Source: Pseudomonas viridiflava (GTDB lineage: Bacteria; Pseudomonadota; Gammaproteobacteria; Pseudomonadales; Pseudomonadaceae). Taken from it: a DNA stretch of 64,000 nucleotides. Shown piece after piece: positions 1 through 9,364 of the stretch. Under the pieces are notes generated by a model, which had not been told where the DNA came from, made no database searches, and saw only the letters and a program-made list of their open reading frames with translations. The DNA lies in NCBI GenBank assembly GCA_900596015.1, contig UVIF01000002.1:1-64000 (forward strand), written 5' to 3'. The position numbers and the translations under genes are program-made. The stretch's first letter is position 1, and each line of letters opens with the position of its first letter.

Positions 1-65
1 AAGTATTTGGCCAGAAACCTGAACAACTTCAAACACTTGACTCGCTTCGATCACTCGTCAGCGGG
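1..65 (-). other. Leader start of a putative rRNA operon
   Basis: This minus-strand stretch directly follows a strong promoter with a GC-rich discriminator and runs off the left edge. It resembles the leader that precedes 16S rRNA in Pseudomonas. No mature rRNA sequence is inside the window, so assignment to an rrn operon is inferred from promoter architecture and resemblance to known leaders. Another stable-RNA operon is the alternative. Confidence 0.55.
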
Positions 66-71
66 AGGCGA

Positions 72-99
72 ATTCTACAGCGTTTCAAACCGCTGTCAA
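72..99 (-). promoter_or_regulatory. Proximal sigma-70 promoter of rrn-like operon
   Basis: On the minus strand there is a perfect -35 TTGACA (94-99), a 16-base spacer and a -10 TAGAAT (72-77). It is followed by a GC-rich discriminator, TCGCCTCCCGC. A consensus -35, a 16-base spacer and a GC-rich discriminator are hallmarks of ppGpp/DksA-controlled stable-RNA promoters. It reads leftwards out of the window. Confidence 0.75.
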
Positions 100-215
100 C
101 TGCCTTTTTCACCGCTTCCGACCTTGACGATCAAAACCCTTCCAGACTATCTGAAACGCTCAACTTATTGATTAACAAGGAGTTTATCGTTTCGGCTGCG
201 CCGGAAGTGGGGCGA

Positions 216-243
216 ATTATAGAGCGATTCTGGTGCGCGTCAA
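216..243 (-). promoter_or_regulatory. Distal sigma-70 promoter of rrn-like operon
   Basis: On the minus strand there is a -35 TTGACG (238-243), a 16-base spacer and a perfect -10 TATAAT (216-221), followed by the GC-rich discriminator TCGCCCCAC. It lies 144 bases upstream of the second promoter of the same design. The tandem arrangement is typical of rRNA operons. The AT-rich DNA further upstream (250-300) could serve as an UP element. Confidence 0.7.
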
Positions 244-359
244 TAGCCTCTACAGATAAAGTTCAAGAAATATAAAATGGGCAATATATTGCTCATTTCA
301 TTCACCTTGGCCATGATACGCCGCAAGACCGCCTTTCACATCTGCCAAGTAGCCGACAC

Positions 360-1241
360 ATGACTCCGCCTTCGCTGACCACCAAGCTCTACCCTATCGC
401 TCTTCTTCTTATAGCCATGGCGTCCATCCAGACGGGTGCCTCGCTGGCCAAGGGCATGTTTCCCTTGATAGGTGCACAAGGTACTACCGCCTTGCGTCTG
501 ATCTTCGCCAGTTTGTTCATGCTGGTACTGCTGCGCCCATGGCGCGCCCGGCTGACCTGGACGACGCTGAAGACCGTCATGATCTACGGTATCGCTCTGG
601 GCTGCATGAACCTGCTCTTCTATATGTCCCTGCGCACCGTCCCGCTGGGGATCGCGGTGGCCCTGGAGTTCACAGGGCCGTTGGCGGTAGCCATTCTGGC
701 TTCGCGCAAGGCTGTGGATTTTGCCTGGGTCGCTCTGGCAGTCGTCGGGCTCCTGTTGCTGATACCGATGGGCGAGGCCGAAGCCGGGCTTGATCCGGTG
801 GGCGTCTGTTATGCGCTGGGTGCTGGCGTGTGCTGGGCGTTGTACATCCTGTATGGCCAGAAGGCCGGCGCCGACAATGGCGTACAGACTGCCGCATTGG
901 GGGTGATGATCGCGGCGGTGTTCATCGCGCCGATCGGCATCGCGCATGCGGGCACTGCCTTGCTCGACATGGCGCTGATGCCGACCGCCATCGCCGTAGC
1001 AATCCTGTCCACGGCGCTGCCCTATAGTCTCGAGATGGTCGCGCTGACACGCTTGCCGGCCCGCACCTTTGGTACGTTGATGAGCATGGAGCCGGCCATT
1101 GGCGCATTGTCGGGGCTGGTGTTCCTGCATGAAGTGCTGAGCACTACCCAATGGCTGGCAATTGCCGCGATCATCATGGCCTCTGTCGGGGCCACGTTGA
1201 CGATTCGCGCCGAACACGCTCCTGCGGTGGCCGTGGACTGA
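360..1241 (+). CDS. EamA/RhtA-type inner-membrane exporter
   Basis: This 293-residue protein is almost wholly hydrophobic, with about ten membrane helices arranged as two five-helix EamA repeats (roughly residues 10-140 and 150-285). That is the usual size for the drug/metabolite transporter superfamily. The N-terminal half resembles the RhtA (threonine/homoserine exporter) branch, so amino-acid or related metabolite efflux is the best guess, but the substrate cannot be read from sequence. The gene stands alone and converges on the aminopeptidase gene with 9 bases between the stops. The ATG at 360 has only a weak Shine-Dalgarno sequence. Confidence 0.85.
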   Translation: MTPPSLTTKLYPIALLLIAMASIQTGASLAKGMFPLIGAQGTTALRLIFASLFMLVLLRPWRARLTWTTLKTVMIYGIALGCMNLLFYMSLRTVPLGIAVALEFTGPLAVAILASRKAVDFAWVALAVVGLLLLIPMGEAEAGLDPVGVCYALGAGVCWALYILYGQKAGADNGVQTAALGVMIAAVFIAPIGIAHAGTALLDMALMPTAIAVAILSTALPYSLEMVALTRLPARTFGTLMSMEPAIGALSGLVFLHEVLSTTQWLAIAAIIMASVGATLTIRAEHAPAVAVD

Positions 1242-1250
1242 TCCGGCTTT

Positions 1251-3059
1251 TCACACCGGCAGAGTACGCTCGCGCAGCCACGCCAGGGAGGCGCCTGCAA
1301 GCAGCGGTGCCAATCGCCTGGCCACTTCGGCGTGGTAGTCGTCGAGCCATCGGCGCTCTGCCGTCGACAACGTGTGAACATCTATGCAGCGCGTATCGAT
1401 CGGGCATAGCGTCAGAGTTTCGAAGTCGAGGAACTGGCCAAAGTCGCTTTGCCCTGCTTCACGGGTGAGGACCAGATTCTCGATACGCACACCCCAGCAC
1501 CCGGGACGATAAGTGCCCGGTTCGATCGACGTGATCATTCCCGGCAGCATGGCTGTCTGCGGTGTAGTCGGGGCTTGATAGGCAATGACCTGCGGCCCTT
1601 CGTGAACGTTCATGAAGTAACCCACGCCGTGACCCGTGCCGTGTCCATAGTCGACCTGATCGGCCCAGATGGGCGCGCGTGCGATGGCATCGAGCAAGGG
1701 CGAAAGGATTCCCCTAGGGAAAGTGGCGCGTGACAGGGCGATCATCCCTTGCAGAACCCTGGTGCAATCCGCCCGCTGTTGCGACGTTGGCGTACCGACC
1801 GGAATCATCCGGGTTATGTCGGTGGTACCGCCCAGGTATTGCCCGCCGGAGTCGATCAACAGCAGACCGTCCCCCTCGATCACGGCATGAGCCTGTTCGG
1901 TGGCGCGATAGTGCGGCATCGCGCCGTTGGCGTTGAACGCTGCGATGGTCGAAAAGCTCAGCGAGACGAAGTTAGACCGACGTGCGCGCGCCGCCGTGAG
2001 CTGCTCGTCGATGGTCAACTCGGTTATCCGTTCACGCCCCCAAGCGCCCTCCAGCCATGCGAAGAACTCGCACAGCGCTGCCCCGTCCTGCTCCATGGCA
2101 TGGCGGATATGCTCCGCTTCAGGTGCAGTCTTGCGTGACTTGCTCAGGGTGGTCGGATTGAGTGCTTCGATCAGGGCCACGCCCGCGTCGAGGTTTTCGA
2201 TGATGCCAACGGTGACGCGAGCCGGGTCGAGCAACAGCTTCTCGTCTACCGGTACAGCAGCGAGGGCCGACGAGATATCGGTGTAGTCGCGAACCTCGAT
2301 GCCGTCCTGCGCCAGGCTGTTGCGCACGGCGCTATCGACCCTGGACCCTGCCGTGAACAAGGTCGCCGAACGCTCGCCGATCAAGGCGAAAGCGACGAAG
2401 ACCGGGTTGTAGGGAACGTCCGACCCGCGCAGGTCAAACAGCCAGGCGATGTCGTCAAGGGTCGCCAATAGGTGCCACTGAGCCCCGTGCGCCTGAATCT
2501 GCTCGCGCAGCGTCTTCAGTTTTTCGCCGCGCTCGCGCACGGCATAGGGTGCGGCGTGTGCGTAGACCGGTTGCGCAGGCAATGCCGGGCGATCGGGCCA
2601 TGCCTGAGCGAACAGGTCGGTATCGGTACGCAGTGACGCACCTGTCTGCTGGAGCTTTTCTCGCAACTGCCGTGCGGCGGCAACTGCCATGACCGCGCCG
2701 TCGACTGCAACCGTACCGCCTGCGCGCACCTGGGTGCCCAGCCAATCCAGTGGGCCGGGCTGCCCGGCGATCAGCTTGACCAACTCGATGCCGCTGTCGG
2801 CGAGCTCGACCCGTGCCTGCTCCCAATAGCGGCTGTCGGCCCAGAGACCGGCGAAATCGGGGGTCACGATCAGGGTTCCGACCGAGCCTTGGAACCCGGA
2901 CAACCATTGGCGAGCCTGCCAGTGCTCCGGCAGGTATTCGGATAGATGCGGGTCCGCCGAAGGTACCAGCAGGGCATCTATGCCCTCGCTGAGCATGAGC
3001 GCGCGCATGTGGCGCAAGCGCTCGGCAACAGGAAAGCTGGCGGAAGGTGTCAGGCTCAT
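1251..3059 (-). CDS. Xaa-Pro aminopeptidase (aminopeptidase P, M24B)
   Basis: This 602-residue enzyme should remove N-terminal residues preceding proline. The length is that of the long, three-domain form: two creatinase-like N-terminal domains (about 1-310) and a C-terminal pita-bread M24 domain. Dimetal ligands are visible: D403 (LLIDSGG), D414 (TTDITR), H478 (GTGHGVG), E514 (SIEPGTY) and E528 (RIENL). The ATG at 3059 follows GGAG at good spacing. An upstream in-frame extension to 3134 lacks family similarity and was rejected. There is no signal peptide, so it is cytoplasmic. An XRE-cupin regulator lies upstream on the same strand. Confidence 0.92.
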   Translation of the reverse strand: MSLTPSASFPVAERLRHMRALMLSEGIDALLVPSADPHLSEYLPEHWQARQWLSGFQGSVGTLIVTPDFAGLWADSRYWEQARVELADSGIELVKLIAGQPGPLDWLGTQVRAGGTVAVDGAVMAVAAARQLREKLQQTGASLRTDTDLFAQAWPDRPALPAQPVYAHAAPYAVRERGEKLKTLREQIQAHGAQWHLLATLDDIAWLFDLRGSDVPYNPVFVAFALIGERSATLFTAGSRVDSAVRNSLAQDGIEVRDYTDISSALAAVPVDEKLLLDPARVTVGIIENLDAGVALIEALNPTTLSKSRKTAPEAEHIRHAMEQDGAALCEFFAWLEGAWGRERITELTIDEQLTAARARRSNFVSLSFSTIAAFNANGAMPHYRATEQAHAVIEGDGLLLIDSGGQYLGGTTDITRMIPVGTPTSQQRADCTRVLQGMIALSRATFPRGILSPLLDAIARAPIWADQVDYGHGTGHGVGYFMNVHEGPQVIAYQAPTTPQTAMLPGMITSIEPGTYRPGCWGVRIENLVLTREAGQSDFGQFLDFETLTLCPIDTRCIDVHTLSTAERRWLDDYHAEVARRLAPLLAGASLAWLRERTLPV

Positions 3060-3186
3060 TCGGGCTCCGGTTCGGGTGCTGGATCTTGTAAGCAGATAAT
3101 GGCGAAGGCAGCAGCGCGGGGCAACCTCGAGCAACGACGCTGCGTACCCTCGACACCGTTGCGGTCACCTTGCAGACTTGAGGAGT

Positions 3187-3750
3187 TCAGATAACGACGT
3201 TACGGACGAAGCGGACAGCCGTTTCGCTGTCGTTGCGGTACGCGTAGGGCTGATTGCTCGGGTAGACGAAAAACTCCCCGGCCGCCAGTTCACGGGTGCG
3301 GCCCGCCAATATGACGGTGAGGCGTCCCTCGCAGACGTAGATCTGCTCGCTCCAACCCTCGGCGTCCGCCTCCGATGCGTAGGATTCGCCAGGCTGCAGC
3401 AGCCATTCCCAGAGTTCTACCTCCTTGCTGGCCACCGTACTGGCCAGGAGCACAGCCCTGCTACCCGGCAAGGTGCCGACCCACGCCAGCTCGTTGATAC
3501 GGCTGGGGTCGCGGTTCTCGCCGGGCTGGATGAGGTCGCTGAAGGCAACCTCCAGCGCTTGCGCGACGCGATCCAGAGTGGTCAGGCTGACGTTGTTGTC
3601 GCCGGCTTCGATGGCCACCAGCATGCGGCGACTGACTCCGGACTGTTCCGCGAGAGCCGCCTGGGAAAGTCCGGCGGCCTGACGCAAGCGGCGCACGTTA
3701 TGGCTGACATGCTGAAGCACCGAAGCCTTGGAACTGGGGTCTTTGACCAA
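3187..3750 (-). CDS. XRE-family regulator with C-terminal cupin
   Basis: This 187-residue protein has an N-terminal Cro/C1-type helix-turn-helix (about 16-70, including GLSQAALAEQSGVSRRML) and a C-terminal cupin barrel (about 105-185). It belongs to the widespread HTH-cupin regulators in which the cupin probably senses a small molecule. Targets are unknown; the divergent Mrp antiporter operon and the downstream aminopeptidase gene are the obvious candidates. The only in-frame start before a stop is TTG at 3750, which has a poor Shine-Dalgarno, so the N-terminus is uncertain by a few residues. Confidence 0.85.
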   Translation of the reverse strand: MVKDPSSKASVLQHVSHNVRRLRQAAGLSQAALAEQSGVSRRMLVAIEAGDNNVSLTTLDRVAQALEVAFSDLIQPGENRDPSRINELAWVGTLPGSRAVLLASTVASKEVELWEWLLQPGESYASEADAEGWSEQIYVCEGRLTVILAGRTRELAAGEFFVYPSNQPYAYRNDSETAVRFVRNVVI

Positions 3751-3880
3751 AGGGATTCGCGCTCGCTGTGAGTAGCCCCGCTGATCGACACAATCCTGGC
3801 GGAGCTAACGGTGGTAAAAATTTGTCATAAAAAAACAAGTCGTTACAGCATGCCTGTACGATTCTGCCACAGCTTGCGGG

Positions 3881-3909
3881 TTGGTGATCACCCAGTGACC
3901 CCGTATGAT
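3881..3909 (+). promoter_or_regulatory. Putative promoter of the Mrp operon with palindrome
   Basis: TTGGTG (3881-3886) and TATGAT (3904-3909) are separated by 17 bases, just upstream of the first antiporter gene. A perfect 10-base palindrome, GGTGATCACC (3883-3892), overlaps the -35 element and could be an operator. The divergent XRE-cupin regulator is a plausible but unproven ligand. Confidence 0.45.
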
Positions 3910-3940
3910 CGTTTTCAATATTCCTGCAGATTAGAAGCCT

Positions 3941-6859
3941 ATGTCCTTGATAGTACTATTGCTTCTGCCCTTCGTAGGCAGTTGCGTGGCAGCCATTCTG
4001 CCGCACAACGCGCGCAACGCCGAGTCGCTTCTGGCTGGACTGGTTGCCCTGGTCGGCACGGTACAGGTAGCCATGCTGTATCCGCAAATCGCCAACGGCG
4101 GTGTGATACGCGAGGAATTCCTCTGGCTGCCCAGTCTCGGGCTCAACCTGGTGCTACGCCTGGACGGATTCGCCTGGCTCTTCTCCCTGCTGGTGCTGGG
4201 CATCGGCACGCTGGTGGCGCTCTATGCGCGCTACTACATGTCCCCGCAGGATCCCGTACCACGCTTCTTCGCCTTTTTCCTGGCCTTCATGGGCGCCATG
4301 CTCGGCCTGGTGATCTCCGGCAACTTGATCCAGATGGTGTTCTTCTGGGAACTGACCAGCCTGTTCTCCTTTCTTCTGATCGGCTACTGGCATCATCGCG
4401 CCGATGCACGCCGCGGCGCCTACATGGCGCTGATGGTGACCGGCGCGGGTGGCTTGTGCCTGCTGGCCGGGGTGCTGTTGCTGGGGCATATCGTCGGCAG
4501 CTACGACCTGGACAAGGTGCTCGTGGCGGGCGACGCCATCCGCGCCCACGCGTTGTATCCGGTCATGCTGACCCTGGTCCTGCTGGGCGCGCTTACCAAA
4601 AGCGCACAGTTTCCGTTTCATTTCTGGCTGCCCCACGCGATGGCAGCGCCAACACCGGTTTCCGCTTACCTGCACTCGGCAACCATGGTCAAGGCCGGGG
4701 TGTTTCTGCTGGCGCGGCTGTGGCCATCACTGTCGGGAAGTGAACAATGGTTCTGGATAGTGAGCGGCGCGGGGGCATGTACCCTCGTGCTGGGCGCCTA
4801 TGCGGCGATGTTCCAGAACGACCTGAAAGGCCTGCTGGCCTACTCGACGATCAGCCACCTGGGCCTCATCACTTTGCTGCTCGGGCTCAACAGCCCGCTG
4901 GCCGCCGTGGCGGCGGTGTTCCACATTCTCAATCATGCGACGTTCAAGGCGTCGCTGTTCATGGCAGCGGGCATCATTGACCACGAGAGCGGCACGCGGG
5001 ACATACGCCGCCTGAGCGGGCTTTTCCGTCTCATTCCGTTTACGGCCACGCTGGCGATGGTGGCAAGCGCATCCATGGCAGGCGTGCCGTTGATGAACGG
5101 CTTCCTGTCCAAGGAAATGTTCTTCGCGGAAACGGTTTTCATAAGCTCCACCGCCTGGGTCGAGATCGCCCTGCCCGTGGTGGCAACCCTGGCCGGGATC
5201 TTCAGCGTTGCCTATTCGCTGCGCTTCACGGTAGACGTCTTCTTCGGGCCGAAAGCGACCGATCTGCCCCACGTTCCCCACGAGCCACCGCGCTGGATGC
5301 GTGCGCCGGTGGAATTACTCGTGCTGACCTGCCTGGTGGTCGGCATCTTTCCTGCGCAATCGGTGGCGCCGTTCCTTGCCGCGGCGGCGTTGCCGGTGGT
5401 AGGCGGTGAGCTGCCCGAATACAGCCTGGCGATCTGGCACGGCTGGAACGCGCCGATGGTCATGAGCCTGATCGCAATGGGTGCAGGGGTGCTGCTGTAT
5501 GTACTGTTGCGCAACCAGTTCCGTCACGGTCGCCTGCGTTATCCTCCGGTGATCGAACGGTTCAATGGCAAGCGCCTGTTCGAGCGTTCGCAGGTGGTGA
5601 TGATGCGGCTGGCGCGAAGGGCGGAACTGCTGTTGACTACCCGACGCCTGCAGGCGCAGCTGTTCATGCTGGTACTGGTAGCCGTGCTGGCAGGCATGGC
5701 GCCGATGCTGTACAGCGGCCTGAGTTGGGGTGATCGACCCAAAATCCCGGGGTCGGGTGTCTTCGTGATTCTCTGGCTGATCGCCATCGCCTGCGCGCTT
5801 GGCGCGGCCTGGCAGGCGAAATACCATCGATTGGCCGCCTTGACCATGGTCAGCGTATGCGGGCTGATGACTTGCGTCACGTTCGTCTGGTTCTCGGCGC
5901 CCGACCTGGCGCTCACGCAACTGGTGGTCGAAGTGGTGACCACGGTGTTGATATTGCTGGGGCTGCGCTGGCTGCCCCGACGGATCGAGGAAGTCGCTCC
6001 GTCGCGAGCCACCCTGGATCGCGCCAAGCTGCGGCGTCTGCGCGATCTGGTGCTGGCCCTGGTCGTGGGCGGCGGCATGGCGCTGTTGTCCTATTCGATG
6101 CTCACCCGCGCCACACCCAACTTCATTTCCGAGTTCTACCTGAGCCGTGCCCTGCCCCAGGGCGGTGGGACCAACGTGGTCAACGTCATGCTGGTGGATT
6201 TCCGCGGCTTCGACACCCTGGGCGAGATCACGGTTCTTGCGGCCGTGGCGCTGACCGTGTTCGCCCTGCTACGACGCTTCCGCCCACCCAAGGAAAGCAT
6301 GCAGTTGCCTGCGCAGCAGCGCTCACTGGCGCCTGACGTGGTAACCGACCTCATCAACCCTCGTGGCGCGGATGATACGGCGCTGGGCTTCATGATGGTT
6401 CCGGCGGTGCTGGTCCGCCTGTTGCTGCCGGTGGCCGTAATCGTGTCGATGTACCTGTTCATGCGCGGACACAATCAACCGGGCGGCGGCTTCGTCGCCG
6501 GCCTGGTGCTGTCGGTAGCGTTCATCCTGCAGTACATGGTGGCAGGCACGCAGTGGGTCGAGGCCCAGATGCGTCTGCGTCCGTTGCGCTGGATGGGTAC
6601 TGGGTTGCTGTTCGCGACCGTCACCGGATTGGGAGCGATTGCACTGGGCTATCCATTCCTGACAACGCATACGGCGCACGTCCACTTGCCGCTGCTGGGT
6701 GATCTGCATGTGGCCAGCGCACTGTTCTTCGACATTGGTGTATTTACCGTGGTGGTGGGCTCGACCCTGCTGATTCTGACCGCCCTGGGTCACCAGTCGG
6801 TGCGCGGTCATCGGCCGTCCAGCCTACCCAAGGGCATTGCCCCAAAAGGAGCCGTCTGA
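3941..6859 (+). CDS. Mrp Na+(K+)/H+ antiporter subunit A (A+B fusion)
   Basis: This 972-residue polytopic protein is subunit A of the multisubunit monovalent cation/proton antiporter (Mrp/Mnh/Sha/Pha). Residues about 100-420 are the complex-I-like proton-translocating domain, with the typical lysine/histidine-rich membrane helices (KSAQFPFHFWLP, HNATFKASL-like). The middle part (about 610-690) is the MrpA C-terminal/MbhD-like domain. The last ~160 residues (MRGHNQPGGGF) are an MnhB domain. Fusion of A and B defines group-2 (Pha/Sha) systems. The stop overlaps the next start (TGATG). The complex expels Na+ or K+ for pH and salt homeostasis. Confidence 0.93.
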   Translation: MSLIVLLLLPFVGSCVAAILPHNARNAESLLAGLVALVGTVQVAMLYPQIANGGVIREEFLWLPSLGLNLVLRLDGFAWLFSLLVLGIGTLVALYARYYMSPQDPVPRFFAFFLAFMGAMLGLVISGNLIQMVFFWELTSLFSFLLIGYWHHRADARRGAYMALMVTGAGGLCLLAGVLLLGHIVGSYDLDKVLVAGDAIRAHALYPVMLTLVLLGALTKSAQFPFHFWLPHAMAAPTPVSAYLHSATMVKAGVFLLARLWPSLSGSEQWFWIVSGAGACTLVLGAYAAMFQNDLKGLLAYSTISHLGLITLLLGLNSPLAAVAAVFHILNHATFKASLFMAAGIIDHESGTRDIRRLSGLFRLIPFTATLAMVASASMAGVPLMNGFLSKEMFFAETVFISSTAWVEIALPVVATLAGIFSVAYSLRFTVDVFFGPKATDLPHVPHEPPRWMRAPVELLVLTCLVVGIFPAQSVAPFLAAAALPVVGGELPEYSLAIWHGWNAPMVMSLIAMGAGVLLYVLLRNQFRHGRLRYPPVIERFNGKRLFERSQVVMMRLARRAELLLTTRRLQAQLFMLVLVAVLAGMAPMLYSGLSWGDRPKIPGSGVFVILWLIAIACALGAAWQAKYHRLAALTMVSVCGLMTCVTFVWFSAPDLALTQLVVEVVTTVLILLGLRWLPRRIEEVAPSRATLDRAKLRRLRDLVLALVVGGGMALLSYSMLTRATPNFISEFYLSRALPQGGGTNVVNVMLVDFRGFDTLGEITVLAAVALTVFALLRRFRPPKESMQLPAQQRSLAPDVVTDLINPRGADDTALGFMMVPAVLVRLLLPVAVIVSMYLFMRGHNQPGGGFVAGLVLSVAFILQYMVAGTQWVEAQMRLRPLRWMGTGLLFATVTGLGAIALGYPFLTTHTAHVHLPLLGDLHVASALFFDIGVFTVVVGSTLLILTALGHQSVRGHRPSSLPKGIAPKGAV

Positions 6860-7203
6860 TGGAAGAAGTGATTGCAATCGCAATCGGCGTCCTGGCTGCG
6901 TCAGGTGTCTGGCTGATCCTGCGTCCGCGGACGTTCCAGGTGGTCATGGGCCTGTGCCTGTTGTCCTACGGAGTCAACCTGTTCATCTTCAGCATGGGCA
7001 GCCTGTTCATCGGCAAAGAGCCGATCATCAAGGAAGGGGTGCCGCAGGACCTGCTCAACTACACCGACCCCCTGCCCCAGGCACTGGTGCTGACGGCCAT
7101 TGTCATCAGTTTCGCGATGACCGCGCTGTTCCTCGTAGTGCTGCTGGCATCGCGGGGCCTGACCGGCACTGACCACGTAGACGGCCGGGAGCCCAAGGAA
7201 TGA
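6859..7203 (+). CDS. Mrp antiporter subunit C
   Basis: This 114-residue membrane protein has three predicted helices and is homologous to NuoK. It is the expected size and position for MnhC/PhaC. The motif YGVNLFIFSMG is characteristic of the family's second helix. The start codon shares a base with the stop of subunit A and the stop overlaps the start of subunit D (ATGA), implying translational coupling within the six-gene operon. Confidence 0.92.
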   Translation: MEEVIAIAIGVLAASGVWLILRPRTFQVVMGLCLLSYGVNLFIFSMGSLFIGKEPIIKEGVPQDLLNYTDPLPQALVLTAIVISFAMTALFLVVLLASRGLTGTDHVDGREPKE

Positions 7204-8879
7204 GCTGGATGCCCCATCTGATCGTTGCGCCCATCATCCTGCCACTGTTCACGGCAGCGCTGATGATGCTGCTCGGAGAAAAACACCGCCCGTTGAAAGC
7301 ACGGATCAACGTCATATCCAGCATGATGGGACTGGCGATAGCCTGTTACCTGATGTGGTGGGTGCAGGATCAAGGCCAGGCCAGCTCGATCGGCGTGTAC
7401 CTGCCTGGCAACTGGCAGGTGCCATTCGGCATCGTGCTGGTAGTGGACAGGCTGTCGGCACTGATGCTGGTGCTGACGGGCATCGTCGGGGTCTGTGCCC
7501 TGCTGTTCGCCATGGCGCGCTGGGATCGGGCCGGCGCCAGCTTCCATGCGTTGTTCCAGATCCAGCTGATGGGGCTCTATGGAGCGTTCCTGACCGCTGA
7601 CCTGTTCAATCTGTTCGTGTTCTTCGAAGTGCTCCTGGCTGCGTCCTACGGCCTGATGCTGCACGGTTCCGGCAGGGCGCGGGTGTCGGCAGGCCTGCAC
7701 TACATCGCGATCAACCTGCTGGCCTCATCGCTGTTCCTGATCGGCGCAGCGATGATCTACGGCGTCACGGGAACCCTGAACATGGCGGACCTGGCATTGA
7801 AGATTCCGCTGGTGCCCGAGGCGGATCGCGGCTTGCTGCATGCCGGTGCGGCCATTCTGGCGACAGCTTTCCTGGCCAAGGCCGGCATGTGGCCGTTGAA
7901 CTTCTGGCTGGTGCCGGCCTACTCCGCCGCCAGTGCGCCGGTTGCGGCTCTTTTTGCCATCATGACGAAAGTCGGCTTCTACACCCTGTTGCGACTGTGG
8001 ACCCTGTTGTTCTCAGGACAGGCCGGCGCCTCGGCGCACTTCGGTGGCCAGTGGTTGATCTACGGTGGGCTGGCGACCATCGCCGTGGCCGCGGTGTGCA
8101 TCGTTGCGGCGCAGCGCCTGGAGCGCATGGCCAGCCTCAGCATCATGGTCTCGGCGGGCATCCTGCTGGCGGCCATCGGTTTCGGGCAGGCCGGCTTGAT
8201 CGGCGCCGCACTGTTCTATCTGGTCAGCTCGACATTGGCGCTCAGCGCCCTGTTCCTGCTGGCCGAGCTGATCGAGCGTTCGCGCTCGGCCAACGAGATC
8301 CCTCTGGAATACGATGCCGATCCGCTGCCAGCAGCGGTCGAGGCGTTGCATCCGCCCAAGGGTATCAACCTGGATGACGAGCAGAAAGCCGTGGTGGGCC
8401 AGGTGATTCCATGGACCATGGCTTTCCTGGGCCTGAGCTTCATTGCCTGCGCACTGCTGATCATCGGCATGCCGCCGCTCTCCGGTTTCATCGGCAAGCT
8501 GAACCTGATTTCTGCACTGTTCAACCCGCAGGGTCTGGGTGTTGCCAGCGAGCAGACCTTGAGTGCGACAGCATGGGCCTATCTGGCGTTGCTGATCCTT
8601 TCCGGACTGGCCTCGTTGATCGCACTGGCGCGGGTCGGCATGCAGCGCTTCTGGACGCCCCACGAGCGGCCTTCACCGTTGCTGCGGCTCAACGAATGCG
8701 TGCCGATCATGGTATTGCTGGGGCTTTGTGTCGTGCTGGCGATGCGCGCCGAGCCACTGTTGCGGTACACGGCGGACACGGCGGCGATGCTCGACGATCC
8801 CAAGCAATACGTGATGACCGTGCTGGGTGCTCAGCCGATACCCAGCCCGACTGCTGCCAGCCTGGAGGGTGAACCATGA
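7200..8879 (+). CDS. Mrp antiporter subunit D
   Basis: This 559-residue protein has about 14 membrane helices and belongs to the NuoL/M/N-like proton-pumping family. It contains the conserved segment around KAGMWPLNFWLVPAYSAASAPVAA, split here as KAGMWPLNFW and APVAALFAIMTKVG. Together with subunit A it forms the ion-translocating core. A hydrophilic loop of about 45 residues (roughly 350-400, rich in D and E) interrupts the membrane region, as is common in Pseudomonas PhaD proteins. It overlaps both neighbours by 4 bases. Confidence 0.92.
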   Translation: MSWMPHLIVAPIILPLFTAALMMLLGEKHRPLKARINVISSMMGLAIACYLMWWVQDQGQASSIGVYLPGNWQVPFGIVLVVDRLSALMLVLTGIVGVCALLFAMARWDRAGASFHALFQIQLMGLYGAFLTADLFNLFVFFEVLLAASYGLMLHGSGRARVSAGLHYIAINLLASSLFLIGAAMIYGVTGTLNMADLALKIPLVPEADRGLLHAGAAILATAFLAKAGMWPLNFWLVPAYSAASAPVAALFAIMTKVGFYTLLRLWTLLFSGQAGASAHFGGQWLIYGGLATIAVAAVCIVAAQRLERMASLSIMVSAGILLAAIGFGQAGLIGAALFYLVSSTLALSALFLLAELIERSRSANEIPLEYDADPLPAAVEALHPPKGINLDDEQKAVVGQVIPWTMAFLGLSFIACALLIIGMPPLSGFIGKLNLISALFNPQGLGVASEQTLSATAWAYLALLILSGLASLIALARVGMQRFWTPHERPSPLLRLNECVPIMVLLGLCVVLAMRAEPLLRYTADTAAMLDDPKQYVMTVLGAQPIPSPTAASLEGEP

Positions 8880-9364
8880 GTCGCCTGTTACCCGCCCCCC
8901 TGTTGTCGATTGCCCTCGCCGTGTTGTGGCTGCTGCTCAATGTGTCCATGAGTGCCGGGAACCTGCTGCTTGCCGTGCTGCTTGGTTGGCTGGCGCCGTT
9001 GCTGATGTCTCCGCTGCGGCCCCAGGCGGTACGGATCCGTCGGCCCATGGTGGTGCTGCAACTGCTGCTGCGCGTGGGCGGCGGCGTACTGGTTTCCAAC
9101 CTGCAAGTGTTCTGGCGGGTTTGGACCATGGACGTTCGCGCGCCCCGTTCGGCCTTCGTAGAGATTCCGCTGCAACTGCACAATGCCAACGGCCTTGCCG
9201 CCCTGGCGGCCGTCGCCACCGTCATTCCCGGCACCGTGTGGTCCGAGCTGGCGCTGGATCGCAGCGTGCTGCTGATGCATGTGCTGGATCTGGATGACGA
9301 AGCGCAGTTCATCGAGGAATTCAAAGACACCTACGAACGCCCGCTGATGGAGATTTTTCAATGA
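8876..9364 (+). CDS. Mrp antiporter subunit E
   Basis: This 162-residue protein has two N-terminal membrane helices and a cytoplasmic C-terminal half, as expected for MnhE/PhaE. The conserved stretch TVIPGTVWSEL and a following acidic tail are family traits. Subunit E is an accessory subunit needed for full antiporter assembly. It overlaps subunits D and F by 4 bases each. Confidence 0.9.
   Translation: MSRLLPAPLLSIALAVLWLLLNVSMSAGNLLLAVLLGWLAPLLMSPLRPQAVRIRRPMVVLQLLLRVGGGVLVSNLQVFWRVWTMDVRAPRSAFVEIPLQLHNANGLAALAAVATVIPGTVWSELALDRSVLLMHVLDLDDEAQFIEEFKDTYERPLMEIFQ

Noticed and set aside
336..1217. Long antisense open frame opposite the EamA gene, and similar long frames opposite many genes
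   Set aside because: They are Gln/Arg/His-rich mirror frames caused by high GC. They lack ribosome binding sites and any family resemblance.
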